A DNA stretch of 64,000 nucleotides. It comes from Enterococcus thailandicus. Its GTDB lineage: Bacteria; Bacillota; Bacilli; Lactobacillales; Enterococcaceae. The stretch spans positions 48,418 through 112,417 of the forward strand of contig NZ_JXLE01000002.1 in assembly GCF_001886265.1 (NCBI RefSeq), read 5' to 3'. Of the stretch, positions 7,703 to 16,437 are shown one piece after another. Under the pieces are notes generated by a model. It was not told the DNA's origin. It saw only the letters and a program-made list of their open reading frames with translations, and ran no database searches. Position 1 is the first letter of the stretch. Each line of letters starts with the position of its first letter. A program made the position numbers and the translations under genes.

Positions 7703-9483
7703 TGGCACGTAATAAATTTGATGTGGATGAAACACTGGAGCAAGAATTCAATTGGTCACATTACCGTCGCTTAGCCATTTATGTTAAACCCTATAAAAAA
7801 GCGATTTTCAAGGCTTTGTTCGTCATCATTCTTGCCAATACTGCCGGGATGTTGGGACCTTACTTTACCAAAATTGCCATTGATGATGTGATTCCAAAAG
7901 GAAATACCACATTATTGGTCCAAATAAGTGTGATCTTTTTAATTTCGCTAGTGGTCATTGGCTGGTGCATGCGTTATCGAATTTATGCAATTACCGAGAT
8001 TGGTCAAGATATTTTAAAAGATATGCGTTATGCAATCTTTGAACATCTACAGCACTTACCATTTTCCTATTTTGACAATCGACCTCATGGGAAAATTTTG
8101 ATTCGTGTCGTTAACTATATCAATACGTTAAGCGACCTGCTAAGTAATGGTCTGATTAACTTGATTTCAGACATTTTCAATGTGCTAATTACTCTAATAT
8201 TTATGCTTTTTATTGATGTCAAATTAACCTTGTATAGTTTAATTTTACTGCCAGTTTTATTTGTGATTGTTATGGTCATCAAAACGAAACAACGTAAAGC
8301 ATATCAAGTGTTGAGTAATAAGCAATCAAATTTAAATGCGTATATTCATGAAAGTATATCCGGTATAAAAATCACACAATCTTTTGCTCGTGAACAGGAA
8401 AACTACGAGATTTTCAATGAAGTCAGTGATGAGTATCGTTCCTCCTGGATGAAAGCTGTCAATGTTCAGTTCATGCTGTGGCCGGGAGTTCAAAATATTG
8501 CAGTAATGACAACTTGCTTGATTTATTTTGTAGGTATTCGTCAAATCGGGGTTAATGTTACAACAGGGACATTGATTGCGTTTATCGGTTATATCAACAA
8601 TTTTTGGAATCCGGTAATCAATATTGGAAATTTTTATAACTCACTGATTACTGCAACAGCTTACTTGGAACGGATTTTTGAGACAATGGATGAAGTACCT
8701 GATATCCAAGATGAACCAAATGCACAGATTTTACCACCGATTAAAGGAAATGTTACATTCGATCACGTCACATTCCGTTATGAAGAAGGCAAGAATATCT
8801 TAAATGATGTTAACTTCCATATTAACGCAGGTGAGAGTATTGCGTTAGTTGGCCCGACAGGCGCGGGGAAAACAACTATTATTAATCTTTTGAGTCGCTT
8901 TTATGACGTTAATGAGGGAAGTGTCCAAGTGGATGGTCATGATGTTCGGTCAGTCACACTCGCTTCATTACGAACACAAATGGGCGTCATGCTACAAGAT
9001 ACGTTTGTTTTTTCTGGGACAATTATTGATAATATTCGTTACGGAAAGTTAGATGCAACAAAAGAAGAGATAATTGCAGCTGCTAAAATCGTTCGAGCTC
9101 ATGATTTTATCAAAGAGCTAAAAGATGGCTACGATACCGTTGTCGAAGAAAGAGGTAGCACACTTTCTGCGGGACAACGCCAACTAATTTCTTTTGCCAG
9201 AGCGCTATTGGCAGATCCAAAAATTTTGATTTTGGACGAAGCCACTTCAAGTATTGATACTAAAACAGAAGAATTACTACAAGAAGGTCTGCAGCAGTTA
9301 TTGAAAGGGCGCACTTCCTTTATTATTGCTCACCGATTATCGACAATTAAAAATAGTTCTCAAATTTTTTATGTCGCAGGTGGGAAAATTGCAGAAGCAG
9401 GGACACACGAAGAATTGATGGAGAAACAAGGTCTTTATCATCATTTGTATCAATCACAATATGATTTACTTCAAACAAATTGA
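7702..9483 (+). CDS. ABC exporter half-transporter, catalytic subunit
   Basis: A 593-residue partner of the preceding gene: six membrane helices (about 35-330) and a C-terminal ATPase domain (350-590). Walker A is GPTGAGKTT and Walker B ILILDEATSSID keeps the catalytic Glu, but the signature is LSAGQ instead of LSGGQ. Because each ATP site combines Walker motifs of one subunit with the signature of the other, the Asp in the partner and the altered signature here fall in the same site, leaving one fully active site. ATG 7702 overlaps the previous stop codon, with GGAGGGG upstream. Confidence 0.88.
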   Translation: MARNKFDVDETLEQEFNWSHYRRLAIYVKPYKKAIFKALFVIILANTAGMLGPYFTKIAIDDVIPKGNTTLLVQISVIFLISLVVIGWCMRYRIYAITEIGQDILKDMRYAIFEHLQHLPFSYFDNRPHGKILIRVVNYINTLSDLLSNGLINLISDIFNVLITLIFMLFIDVKLTLYSLILLPVLFVIVMVIKTKQRKAYQVLSNKQSNLNAYIHESISGIKITQSFAREQENYEIFNEVSDEYRSSWMKAVNVQFMLWPGVQNIAVMTTCLIYFVGIRQIGVNVTTGTLIAFIGYINNFWNPVINIGNFYNSLITATAYLERIFETMDEVPDIQDEPNAQILPPIKGNVTFDHVTFRYEEGKNILNDVNFHINAGESIALVGPTGAGKTTIINLLSRFYDVNEGSVQVDGHDVRSVTLASLRTQMGVMLQDTFVFSGTIIDNIRYGKLDATKEEIIAAAKIVRAHDFIKELKDGYDTVVEERGSTLSAGQRQLISFARALLADPKILILDEATSSIDTKTEELLQEGLQQLLKGRTSFIIAHRLSTIKNSSQIFYVAGGKIAEAGTHEELMEKQGLYHHLYQSQYDLLQTN

Positions 9484-9488
9484 TAACG

Positions 9489-9539
9489 AAAAAACAGCAA
9501 GGAGCGTACGAGGCAGTTCGTATCTTCTTGCTGTTTTTC
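9489..9539 (+). terminator. Rho-independent terminator of the exporter operon
   Basis: AAAACAGCAAGGA pairs with CTTGCTGTTTTT, with a T-tail. Confidence 0.8.
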
Positions 9540-9540
9540 T

Positions 9541-9846
9541 TGTAAAATGAACGATAGCCCTCTCTGTTAAGAGAAGGCTATCTAACTAATCAATATTTAT
9601 TATTCTAAAGTTGGTGGTGACTATTACTAACAATTAATTTTTCTCATTTAAACGATGTATTCCCTAACCTCTAATACATCCTTGTAACTCCAAGGTTACG
9701 CCAGTGTTGATTAAATTTCATCAAACAAATTAACAATTCGCGATAAAAATATTTTTCGTGTTAAGAACAATAATAGCAGGGAATATCCTTAATAGCAAGA
9801 AATCTAATTACAAATTAAAGAAAACTGAAGAAATAGCAGAACCAAA
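9541..9846. other. Intergenic stretch with two hairpins, no gene seen
   Basis: No credible coding frame is present. A strong stem at 9552-9582 (GATAGCC...GGCTATC) lacks a T-run on the plus strand. A smaller stem GTAAC/GTTAC lies at about 9688-9703. The stretch is AT-rich. It could hold a small RNA or a decayed gene, but nothing recognisable is seen. Confidence 0.4.
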
Positions 9847-9881
9847 AAAGCACCTACTGTATTCATCCAGTAGGTGCTTTT
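9847..9881 (-). terminator. Terminator of the small minus-strand gene
   Basis: AAAAGCACCTACTG pairs with CAGTAGGTGCTTTT around a 7-nt loop. On the minus strand it is followed by TTTTTTGG, which fits termination of the 49-residue gene at 9921-10070. Confidence 0.7.
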
Positions 9882-9920
9882 AATGACTAGAACTGCAATC
9901 ATTCATATGAGATATCTCTC

Positions 9921-10070
9921 CTATAGGGATTTTTTCAATTCTTGTACAGCTTGTTCAATCGTGACACCTGTAGCTACGTGGTTTGCATTGTCTTTATCAA
10001 AAACGATAAATAGATTCAAATCAGTATTTAAAGTAACACGATATTGTAAGTTTTTGTTATAGAATGTCAT
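9921..10070 (-). CDS. Small protein of unknown function (49 aa)
   Basis: A short minus-strand frame starting MTFYNKNLQYRV and ending VQELKKSL. GAAAGGAG lies at good distance before the ATG at 10070 and a terminator follows, which supports a real gene. The pattern of a short beta-rich N-terminus followed by ATGVTIEQAVQELKKS loosely recalls HicB-like folds, but the match is weak and no toxin partner is adjacent. Function unknown. Confidence 0.6.
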   Translation of the reverse strand: MTFYNKNLQYRVTLNTDLNLFIVFDKDNANHVATGVTIEQAVQELKKSL

Positions 10071-10184
10071 AATTCATTCTCCTTTCTTAAATCTTAACGA
10101 AAGGCAACTACTACGTTGATAACGAAATTCCACAATTAATATAACATAAAAGAGAAAAAACAGCTAGTAAAGAGTTTCTTAAGA

Positions 10185-10487
10185 TTAATCCGTGAGTATT
10201 CTTTTTTCAATCTTTCTTGTGTCAAGGAACCAATAATCATGATAATCGCCAATTAAAGCAGAGAAAGGAATAGGTGTTTTTCCTTGCTCAATTAATTTTT
10301 CGATTAAATAATTTTTTAGAATCCAAGGTTCTTCGATTGTAGCTGGTTGTAGTAGCAAAATGGCTTCTATTTTCTCCGGAGAAATTCTTAATTCATCAGC
10401 AATTTCTTGAGTCGATGAACCTAGTAAAGCAAAGTTTTCTTGAAATTCATTTAGTGTATTTATTTGTTGCTGTTTTGTTAAAGACAT
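10185..10487 (-). CDS. DUF2316 family protein
   Basis: A 100-residue protein with a helix-turn-helix-like N-terminus (STQEIADELRISPEKIEAIL) and the conserved EEPWILKNYLIEK and GDYHDYWFLD blocks of DUF2316. AAGGAGATGG lies before the ATG. Members are small, soluble and of unknown function; the N-terminal region suggests DNA binding. It stands alone, divergent from the ABC-2 transporter. Confidence 0.8.
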   Translation of the reverse strand: MSLTKQQQINTLNEFQENFALLGSSTQEIADELRISPEKIEAILLLQPATIEEPWILKNYLIEKLIEQGKTPIPFSALIGDYHDYWFLDTRKIEKRILTD

Positions 10488-10657
10488 CAGACCATCTCCT
10501 TGATTTAATAGTAGAAATAATAGTCCTAATAAATGAAAAATACAAGTAAAACCTGTGATTAAACGTGATTCACTATTGGAAAGCTTAACAATATGCAGTA
10601 AAGTAAAATTAGCAAGGAAACGAGGAAGACAAGAACAAAAAAATTAAGAGGTGAAAA

Positions 10658-11392
10658 ATGAAATTAGTATTGGAAAACATAACGAAAAATTTTGATGAAA
10701 AAGTGATTTTTGATGATGCTAGCTTTACCTTTGAAAAGGGAAAAATCTACGGTTTGCTTGGACGAAATGGTTCTGGGAAAACAACCTTGTTCAATTGTAT
10801 TTCAAAAAATCTATTACTTGATAATGGAACGATTGGCCTTGAAAAAAATGGCATTCTCAACACAGACTATGACAATACTGAAATCGGTTTTGTTTATACG
10901 ATGCCACATTTACCAGCATTTATGACAGCATATGAGTTTGTGAAGTTTTTTATTGATATCAATCAAGATCGGATTGAAGAAATCAAACGGCCAGAAAATT
11001 ATCTAGATTCAGTAGGGATCGAACGTCAAGACCAACACCGTTTGTTAAAAGATTTTTCTCACGGAATGCAAAACAAAGTACAGCTTTTGGTTTCACTTAT
11101 GGTCCAACCACCTGTTTTATTATTAGATGAACCATTAACGTCTTTTGATGTTGTTGCCGCCCACGAGATGAAAGAGTTGATTTTAAAGATGAAAACGAAC
11201 TCGGTTATTATTTTTTCGACTCATATTTTACAATTAGCACAAGATCTTTGTGACGAAATCGTGTTACTACACCACAAAAAATTGATTGGTATTGCATCAG
11301 ATAAGATTCATGACCAAGATTTCGAAGAGGAAATCATTGATCTGTTGTCTGATAGAGAAGAACGGCCTACTTTTACAAAGGAAGAGGCGTAG
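10658..11392 (+). CDS. ABC transporter ATP-binding protein
   Basis: A 244-residue ATPase: Walker A GRNGSGKTT near residue 36, a degenerate signature FSHGMQNK near 142, and Walker B PPVLLLDEPLTSFD near 158. The relaxed signature is common in ABC-2 type efflux systems. Translation is closely followed by the membrane partner (4 nt gap), so the pair forms an operon. AGAGGTG precedes the ATG. Substrate unknown. Confidence 0.88.
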   Translation: MKLVLENITKNFDEKVIFDDASFTFEKGKIYGLLGRNGSGKTTLFNCISKNLLLDNGTIGLEKNGILNTDYDNTEIGFVYTMPHLPAFMTAYEFVKFFIDINQDRIEEIKRPENYLDSVGIERQDQHRLLKDFSHGMQNKVQLLVSLMVQPPVLLLDEPLTSFDVVAAHEMKELILKMKTNSVIIFSTHILQLAQDLCDEIVLLHHKKLIGIASDKIHDQDFEEEIIDLLSDREERPTFTKEEA

Positions 11393-11395
11393 TCT

Positions 11396-13039
11396 ATGAA
11401 TCGGATGTTTGATTATTTGCGCGACTATTGGCAATTAGAACAAGTTTCAGTCACTAAAAAGGTCAATGGACTTGTTTTTTATTCACGAAAAATACCTGTT
11501 ATTGGAAAATTCATACCTACTCGTTTCTATCAAAGTTATGAATTGAAACAAATTTTAACCGTCATTGGTTTGATAATTGAAAATATCCGCAGTATTCTCG
11601 CCAAAGGTTTATGGTTGGCTCTTTACTATGGACTCGCGATACTATTGAGCGGAGCAGATTTATTTTCCGGTAAAGCATTTACTCACCACACTGGCAATCT
11701 TGGTTTATTTTTGTGGTTCATGGTAGTGGTTGTTTTGTTTAATTTTTATGATGGGTTCGTTATCTCAGGAGAGAAGAGAATTGTTGACTTTATTGAACAT
11801 TTCCAACGTCCTAAGCAGAGGATCATCCGTGGATATAAACTAACTGACAGCTTTATACATGGCCTAAGATATCTTCCTGCTGCCATCATTTATGGTTTTG
11901 CTATCGGTGAACCGATTAAAGTAACTTGTTTTATTTTTTTAACGTATGTTGGTTCTCGCTGTTTTTATCTTTATTTAGGTAGAATTATTTTCACTTGGCA
12001 CTTATCAAAGCGCCAACGGGTGATTTTTGGTAGTGTAGTGACTATTGTTGTTATTAGTAGCACGGTGATTCTTGTCTGGGTAAAATTAGCAGTAGCTGTG
12101 TTAACATTTTTCCTTTCTTGGGTTGGAATCACGCTATCCATCGTTTTTCTCATCTTCAGTTGGTATGCTTTACTCCACTTTAAAAGGGAACTGGACTATG
12201 TCTTTTATTGGAGTGAGATGACTACTTTGTCGAATGTTGCCAGTCAAGAACTTGCTTCTGGTAAAAGTTATCTTAGTGATGGATTAGCCATGCAGAAAAA
12301 ATTAGTGATGAACCAGGAGGAACGATTCGCTCATTTAGATGGTAACCAATATCTGAATGCTTTATTATTTAGTCGGTATCGTAAAATACTGAACCGTGCT
12401 TTTCGATTACGTGTGTATACGATAGTTGCTGCATTAATTGTTGTTGTTATTCTTAGTTTCTTTGATGTTAGAGAAGCTTTGACTGAAAAAGAGATGACAA
12501 GAACCTTAAGTCTGCTATTTTTTATCATGTATGTCATGAGTTTTGGAAAGAAAGTCGTTCAAATGGTCTTTGTTAACTGTGATGTAGCGATGCTCTATTA
12601 TCCATTTTATCGTGAAGCAGGAACAATCATTCATGGATTCAATTACCGTTTCAAGCAGACTTTTTTCTACAATGGTTTATTATCAATCGGAATTTTTAGT
12701 GTCTATCTTCTTTTATCGGTGCTTAATGGGTTCTTTTTATCTTGGACATTTTTTGGTGTTTTAGCCTTATTATTACTGGCATTATCTGCCTTATTTTCAT
12801 TTCATGAATTATTTATCTATTACTTGATTCAACCATTCACTAGTGAGATGGAAGTGGTCAGTCCGCTGTATAAAATCATTGCCATACTTTTTTATTGGAT
12901 AGCGTATGGGAATCTACAATTAAAAGTATCAGGATTCTTTTATGCAATCATCGTGTCGGTGGCTTGCTTACTCTATGTCGGGATTGGTTTCGTGATTATT
13001 TATAAAAAAGCACCTAAAACATTTAGAATCAAAGATTAA
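11396..13039 (+). CDS. ABC transporter permease (large membrane protein)
   Basis: A 547-residue membrane protein with about ten to twelve hydrophobic segments in two groups separated by a hydrophilic stretch near residues 270-320. It follows the ATPase gene with GGAAGAGG overlapping the upstream stop, so it is the likely membrane half of the same pump. No family-specific motif was recognised. The domain organisation resembles large Firmicutes ABC-2-like permeases (EcsB-type) but this is tentative. Confidence 0.75.
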   Translation: MNRMFDYLRDYWQLEQVSVTKKVNGLVFYSRKIPVIGKFIPTRFYQSYELKQILTVIGLIIENIRSILAKGLWLALYYGLAILLSGADLFSGKAFTHHTGNLGLFLWFMVVVVLFNFYDGFVISGEKRIVDFIEHFQRPKQRIIRGYKLTDSFIHGLRYLPAAIIYGFAIGEPIKVTCFIFLTYVGSRCFYLYLGRIIFTWHLSKRQRVIFGSVVTIVVISSTVILVWVKLAVAVLTFFLSWVGITLSIVFLIFSWYALLHFKRELDYVFYWSEMTTLSNVASQELASGKSYLSDGLAMQKKLVMNQEERFAHLDGNQYLNALLFSRYRKILNRAFRLRVYTIVAALIVVVILSFFDVREALTEKEMTRTLSLLFFIMYVMSFGKKVVQMVFVNCDVAMLYYPFYREAGTIIHGFNYRFKQTFFYNGLLSIGIFSVYLLLSVLNGFFLSWTFFGVLALLLLALSALFSFHELFIYYLIQPFTSEMEVVSPLYKIIAILFYWIAYGNLQLKVSGFFYAIIVSVACLLYVGIGFVIIYKKAPKTFRIKD

Positions 13040-13072
13040 TTCCAAAGAAAAATAAACTTATTAGCAAAAAGG

Positions 13073-13101
13073 TTGCTTTCAGCCAGTGCCCATGGTATAG
13101 T
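13073..13101 (+). promoter_or_regulatory. Sigma-A promoter of the cold-shock gene
   Basis: TTGCTT (13073-13078) and TATAGT (13096-13101) are separated by 17 nt. Transcription would start near 13108, giving a leader of about 120 nt before the start codon, as is usual for cold-shock mRNAs whose 5' region regulates translation. Confidence 0.65.
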
Positions 13102-13226
13102 AAACAAGTAATTTATTTTGAAACGTAATTTGAGCTGTATGGCACATTATACAAAACTCCTTTTGCTTATCAACAATTAATTGCAACAAAAAGCGTACTT
13201 GATACGTAATTAGGAGGAACTATAAT

Positions 13227-13427
13227 ATGAATAACGGTACAGTAAAATGGTTTAACGCAGACAAAGGTTTTGGATTTATCACTGGTGAAGATGGAAATGA
13301 CTTATTTGCACATTTCTCAGCTATCCAAGGTGAAGGTTTCAAAACTTTAGAAGAAGGTCAATCTGTGACTTTTGATATCGAAGAAGGTCAACGTGGACCT
13401 CAAGCAACTAACATTGTAAAAGCTTAA
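13227..13427 (+). CDS. Cold-shock protein, CspA family
   Basis: A 66-residue single-domain OB-fold RNA chaperone. Both RNA-binding motifs are present: GFGFI (RNP1, about 15-19) and DLFAHF (RNP2, about 29-34). The start [18 protein letters not shown] is standard. It acts as a single-strand RNA/DNA binding protein in cold or stationary-phase adaptation. TTAGGAGG precedes the ATG. It is monocistronic with its own promoter and terminator. Confidence 0.95.
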   Translation: MNNGTVKWFNADKGFGFITGEDGNDLFAHFSAIQGEGFKTLEEGQSVTFDIEEGQRGPQATNIVKA

Positions 13428-13443
13428 TTATTACATTGACTGT

Positions 13444-13472
13444 TAACCGTCTCGTCTGAGGCGGTTTTTTTG
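13444..13472 (+). terminator. Terminator of the cold-shock gene
   Basis: AACCGTCTC pairs with GAGGCGGTT, followed by seven T residues. Confidence 0.85.
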
Positions 13473-13699
13473 TGTCTTTATTTGGGTCGAATATTTTTCT
13501 ATATCTACTAAAAAAAGCAAGACATTACAGTGTATTATTTATGTAATATTTACATTTCTGAACGATCCATAATTAATTGTGCTTTTTTTATAATAACTTG
13601 CGTTTTTTTGATATAATAGATATGGCTCAAAATAGTTAGCTATAATCAAAAGAAATGTAAACAAAACGGTTGTAGTTAGGGAAATAGGGGGAGAATATT

Positions 13700-14995
13700 T
13701 TGGGAATACCTAGTTTCATCATTTTGGCTATGATCGTTGGACAGTTAGCAAGTATGTTATTTGTCCTAGGCTATTTCAACGATGAATTAACAAATAAAAA
13801 ATATCTATTGTTTTGTGTTGGGATCATGATAGTCTATGTGCTAACGTATATGAAATTAGATGTGGTTTCAACCGGAATGTTATGGCTCTACATGTGTGGT
13901 ATTCTATTGTACTTTCGACGTGGTTATTACTGGTCTTTCTTTTCGTCATCCTTGTCGATTTTATTGTATATCTTTGCTGATAATTTATTCGCTACTGGTT
14001 TGTACATGGCGGGACTTGATTATGATAATCAAGTAAATCAAGTTCTTCGTTTAGCAATTAACACACTTATCTACTTTTTGTTCGCTTGGATATTCAAAAA
14101 AATTATTATCAAAAAATATTTCGGTAATGACTTAATCTTGAAAGTTAGTACAACCATCGTCACATTGACATTTATGATGTACTTTGCTCTAATCGTAATT
14201 GATCGCTATCCCTCACTAAATGAATATTTTGGACACGCAAATGCATTTTTTATTGTTCTATACGGAATGTTATCTGCCTTGATTTGTTTTTCAATCATCT
14301 TCGTCAAACAGGCGGAATACGAAGCAAAAGAGCAAAGAAACCGAATGAATTATTTGATTGATTACAGTGAACAAATCGAGAAAAACTATTCAGAACTCAG
14401 AAAATTTAAACATGATTATAAAAACATTCTGATTTCTTTAGAAGATTACATCGAAAATGATGATGTAACTGGTCTGAAAAACTATTTTTACTCCAGTATC
14501 AAAGGAACTGGGACAATCTTTGATCAAGAAATCTTAAAAATGGCATCCGTTAGTCATTTAGAAATTAGAGAAATCAAAAGTATTATCATCAGTAAACTGT
14601 ATAGTGCATATGAACAAGGAATTCGCGTTAATATCCATGTGCCAAAAACAATTGACAAAATTTCAGTTCCATCGCTGATTCTAGTTCGGATGCTGGGGAT
14701 TATTTTAGATAATGCGATTGAAGAATCACAAAATGTTGACAATCCCGAAATCGAATTAACCGTAACCATTCATAATCAGGCGTGTTTGTTTATCATTAGT
14801 AATCGCTGTCGGGAGAAAATTCCTAAACTACATGTTTTAAAACAAGCGAATTTTTCAACTAAATCTCAGAATCGTGGAATTGGTTTAACAAACTTAGACG
14901 AATTGGTCCAAGCCCAACCAAATGTGTATTTAGAAACAAAAATTGACAACAATCAATTTATTCAAATCATTACGATTTTTGACAAATTGAATTAA
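13700..14995 (+). CDS. AgrC-like sensor histidine kinase (HPK10 family)
   Basis: A 431-residue membrane kinase with six or seven membrane segments in residues 1-205 and a cytoplasmic kinase domain. The phospho-acceptor is His238 in FKHDYKN, and the N-box is GIILDNAIEES near 335-345, as in AgrC/FsrC/ComD-type peptide receptors. It should sense the cyclic peptide made from the AgrD gene at 15138 and phosphorylate the response regulator at 15607. The start is TTG at 13700 with AGGGGGAG 6-7 nt upstream. It has its own terminator, so unlike staphylococcal agr it is not in one operon with its partners. Confidence 0.88.
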   Translation: MGIPSFIILAMIVGQLASMLFVLGYFNDELTNKKYLLFCVGIMIVYVLTYMKLDVVSTGMLWLYMCGILLYFRRGYYWSFFSSSLSILLYIFADNLFATGLYMAGLDYDNQVNQVLRLAINTLIYFLFAWIFKKIIIKKYFGNDLILKVSTTIVTLTFMMYFALIVIDRYPSLNEYFGHANAFFIVLYGMLSALICFSIIFVKQAEYEAKEQRNRMNYLIDYSEQIEKNYSELRKFKHDYKNILISLEDYIENDDVTGLKNYFYSSIKGTGTIFDQEILKMASVSHLEIREIKSIIISKLYSAYEQGIRVNIHVPKTIDKISVPSLILVRMLGIILDNAIEESQNVDNPEIELTVTIHNQACLFIISNRCREKIPKLHVLKQANFSTKSQNRGIGLTNLDELVQAQPNVYLETKIDNNQFIQIITIFDKLN

Positions 14996-15000
14996 GCGAA

Positions 15001-15047
15001 TCAAAAGTGCGCACTTTTTCTTAAAAAAGGCGCACTTTTGATTGTTT
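15001..15047 (+). terminator. Hairpin terminator after agrC
   Basis: TCAAAAGTGCGC pairs with GCGCACTTTTGA. The T-tail is weak (TTGTTT), so some read-through into agrD is possible. Confidence 0.6.
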
Positions 15048-15137
15048 AAGGTCTATATCACTTTTCTTATTATAATTTTTATAGAGTAGTAGCAAAACAC
15101 GCTATTATTTTACTATTGAATTAGGGGTGGAGAAGAC

Positions 15138-15293
15138 ATGAAAAAATTTTCAAATGTTAAGATTCAAATGTTAAGCATGGTATCAGCTGTTGCGTTGGTT
15201 GCCTATGAACTAGTTTCTACAACTAGTATTTGTTTATTAGCTACTTACGAACCAAAAATGCCAGAAGCGTTAAAAAATGAAATGGAAAAATAA
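15138..15293 (+). CDS. AgrD-like cyclic (thio)lactone autoinducer pre-peptide
   Basis: A 51-residue peptide too short for most gene callers. It has a basic, then hydrophobic N-terminus (MKKFSNVKIQMLSMVSAVAL), a core with Cys32 in ICLLAT, and a charged tail YEPKMPEALKNEMEK. The YEPKxP tail matches that of Listeria AgrD, where cleavage lies directly before the Tyr. By this alignment the mature signal would be a thiolactone ring Cys32-Leu-Leu-Ala-Thr36 with an N-terminal extension of unknown length. TAGGGGTGGAG precedes the ATG and a strong terminator follows. The AgrB-like protease gene lies at 16438. Confidence 0.88.
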   Translation: MKKFSNVKIQMLSMVSAVALVAYELVSTTSICLLATYEPKMPEALKNEMEK

Positions 15294-15350
15294 TTACCTT
15301 TAAGAGCTTTTGCCAATAAGGTGAATGCTTTTAATCGTAGTTGTTTTATC

Positions 15351-15390
15351 GACATAGCATTGTCAGCCGACAGTGTTATGTCTTTTTTTA
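15351..15390 (+). terminator. Strong terminator after agrD
   Basis: GACATAGCATTGTC pairs with GACAGTGTTATGTC around AGCC, followed by seven T residues. It makes agrD a separate short transcript. Confidence 0.9.
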
Positions 15391-15606
15391 TGAGCTTTTG
15401 ATTGGTATTCGGTAAGCCTTTTTTTGTGATGGGTTGCCTTTTTCAGAATAGCGTTTACTATGAAGATAGACCTATTGAATTACTTGAGAAGTATTTCACA
15501 AAATAAAACAAAACTATGATACAATAATTTACCCAAGCGCTAAAAGTTTGGGCGTTTCGCTTAATAATAAAGCGGTAAAAATGAGAGATGAAGTGGGGCG
15601 ATAGCT
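15391..15606 (+). promoter_or_regulatory. agrA promoter and structured leader
   Basis: No gene is seen here. A TACAAT -10 box lies at 15520-15525 with TTCACA at 15495-15500, a long 19-nt spacer. Between it and the start codon are two small dyads, CCCAA...TTGGG (about 15532-15552) and CGCTT...AAGCG (about 15557-15573), which could modulate translation of the response regulator. Confidence 0.4.
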
Positions 15607-16344
15607 GTGTTGAAAATCTTTGTTTGTGATGATGAAACAGTTCATAGAAATCGAATTACCAAAATTGTAAAAAACTATCTAATGATGATGGATTATGATA
15701 TAGAATTTGCCATGGAGACTCCTGATCCTAATGATGTTTTGAACTTTATTCGTAAGGAACGAACAGAAGGACTCTATTTTTTAGACATTGACCTCAATGC
15801 CGAAATGAATGGAATCATGTTAGGTGCAAAAATCCGCGAGTATGATCCGACTGCTAAAATTGTCTTTATAACTTCTTATAGTGATATGTCTTATTTAACT
15901 TTTGTTTACAAAGTAGAAGCTATGGATTACTTAGTAAAAGACGACTTTGAAGAATTACAGAAAAAAGTGATTAGCTGCATTGACACTGCGATGCAACGTT
16001 ATATGAACACAGAGCTTCCTAGTCGTGAACAGATTCGAATCAAAAGTGGTGTGCTGGACATTAAATTATTCGTAGACGAGATTTTATTTTTCGAATCGAG
16101 CCAAACACCGCATAAGCTGATTATTCATTTGGATAACAGAATGGTCGAATATACTGGAAAAATCAAGGATGTGGAGAAATTCAGTCAGTCGTTTTATCGC
16201 TGTCACCAATCTTATGTAGTGAATGTCAACAATATCAGTCGGATTGACAAAAAGGAACGCGTAATCACAATGGTCAATGACGAGGAGTGTCTAGTGTCTA
16301 CTCGTCACTTGAAAAAACTAGTGGATCGTTTTAATCAAAAATAA
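15607..16344 (+). CDS. AgrA-like LytTR response regulator
   Basis: A 245-residue response regulator. The receiver domain (1-125) starts MLKIFVCDDE with the acidic pocket, and Asp60 in LYFLDIDL is the likely phosphorylation site. The C-terminal LytTR DNA-binding domain (about 140-240) contains FFESSQTPHKLIIHL and FYRCHQSYVVNVNNI, a strong family signature. The start is GTG at 15607 after GTGGGGCG. It should be activated by the kinase at 13700 and act at direct repeats such as those at 16348-16376 in front of agrB. Confidence 0.9.
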   Translation: MLKIFVCDDETVHRNRITKIVKNYLMMMDYDIEFAMETPDPNDVLNFIRKERTEGLYFLDIDLNAEMNGIMLGAKIREYDPTAKIVFITSYSDMSYLTFVYKVEAMDYLVKDDFEELQKKVISCIDTAMQRYMNTELPSREQIRIKSGVLDIKLFVDEILFFESSQTPHKLIIHLDNRMVEYTGKIKDVEKFSQSFYRCHQSYVVNVNNISRIDKKERVITMVNDEECLVSTRHLKKLVDRFNQK

Positions 16345-16347
16345 ACT

Positions 16348-16376
16348 TAACACTTTTGCTGAAATAACTAACACTT
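16348..16376 (+). promoter_or_regulatory. Candidate LytTR (AgrA) binding site before agrB
   Basis: Two direct copies of TAACACTT start at 16348 and 16369, exactly 21 bp apart, i.e. two helical turns. This geometry is characteristic of LytTR regulators. They end about 34 bp upstream of a TATAAT box (16410-16415) that lacks a well-spaced -35, as expected of an activator-dependent promoter. Confidence 0.65.
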
Positions 16377-16437
16377 ATGAGTTTGCTTTCTCTCACTTTC
16401 AACTCCTTATATAATCAAATTTAGGGGAGATGAAAAT

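Noticed and set aside
9874-10062. 62-residue plus-strand reading frame
   Set aside because: It is the antisense of the 49-residue minus-strand gene at 9921-10070, which has a better ribosome site and terminator.
13633-13679. TAGTTAG repeats before agrC as a LytTR site
   Set aside because: The two copies are 40 bp apart, not the 21-22 bp expected, and the match to the agrB repeats is short.
15033-15065. CACTTTT repeats before agrD as an AgrA site
   Set aside because: Spacing is 26 bp and the first copy is part of the agrC terminator stem.
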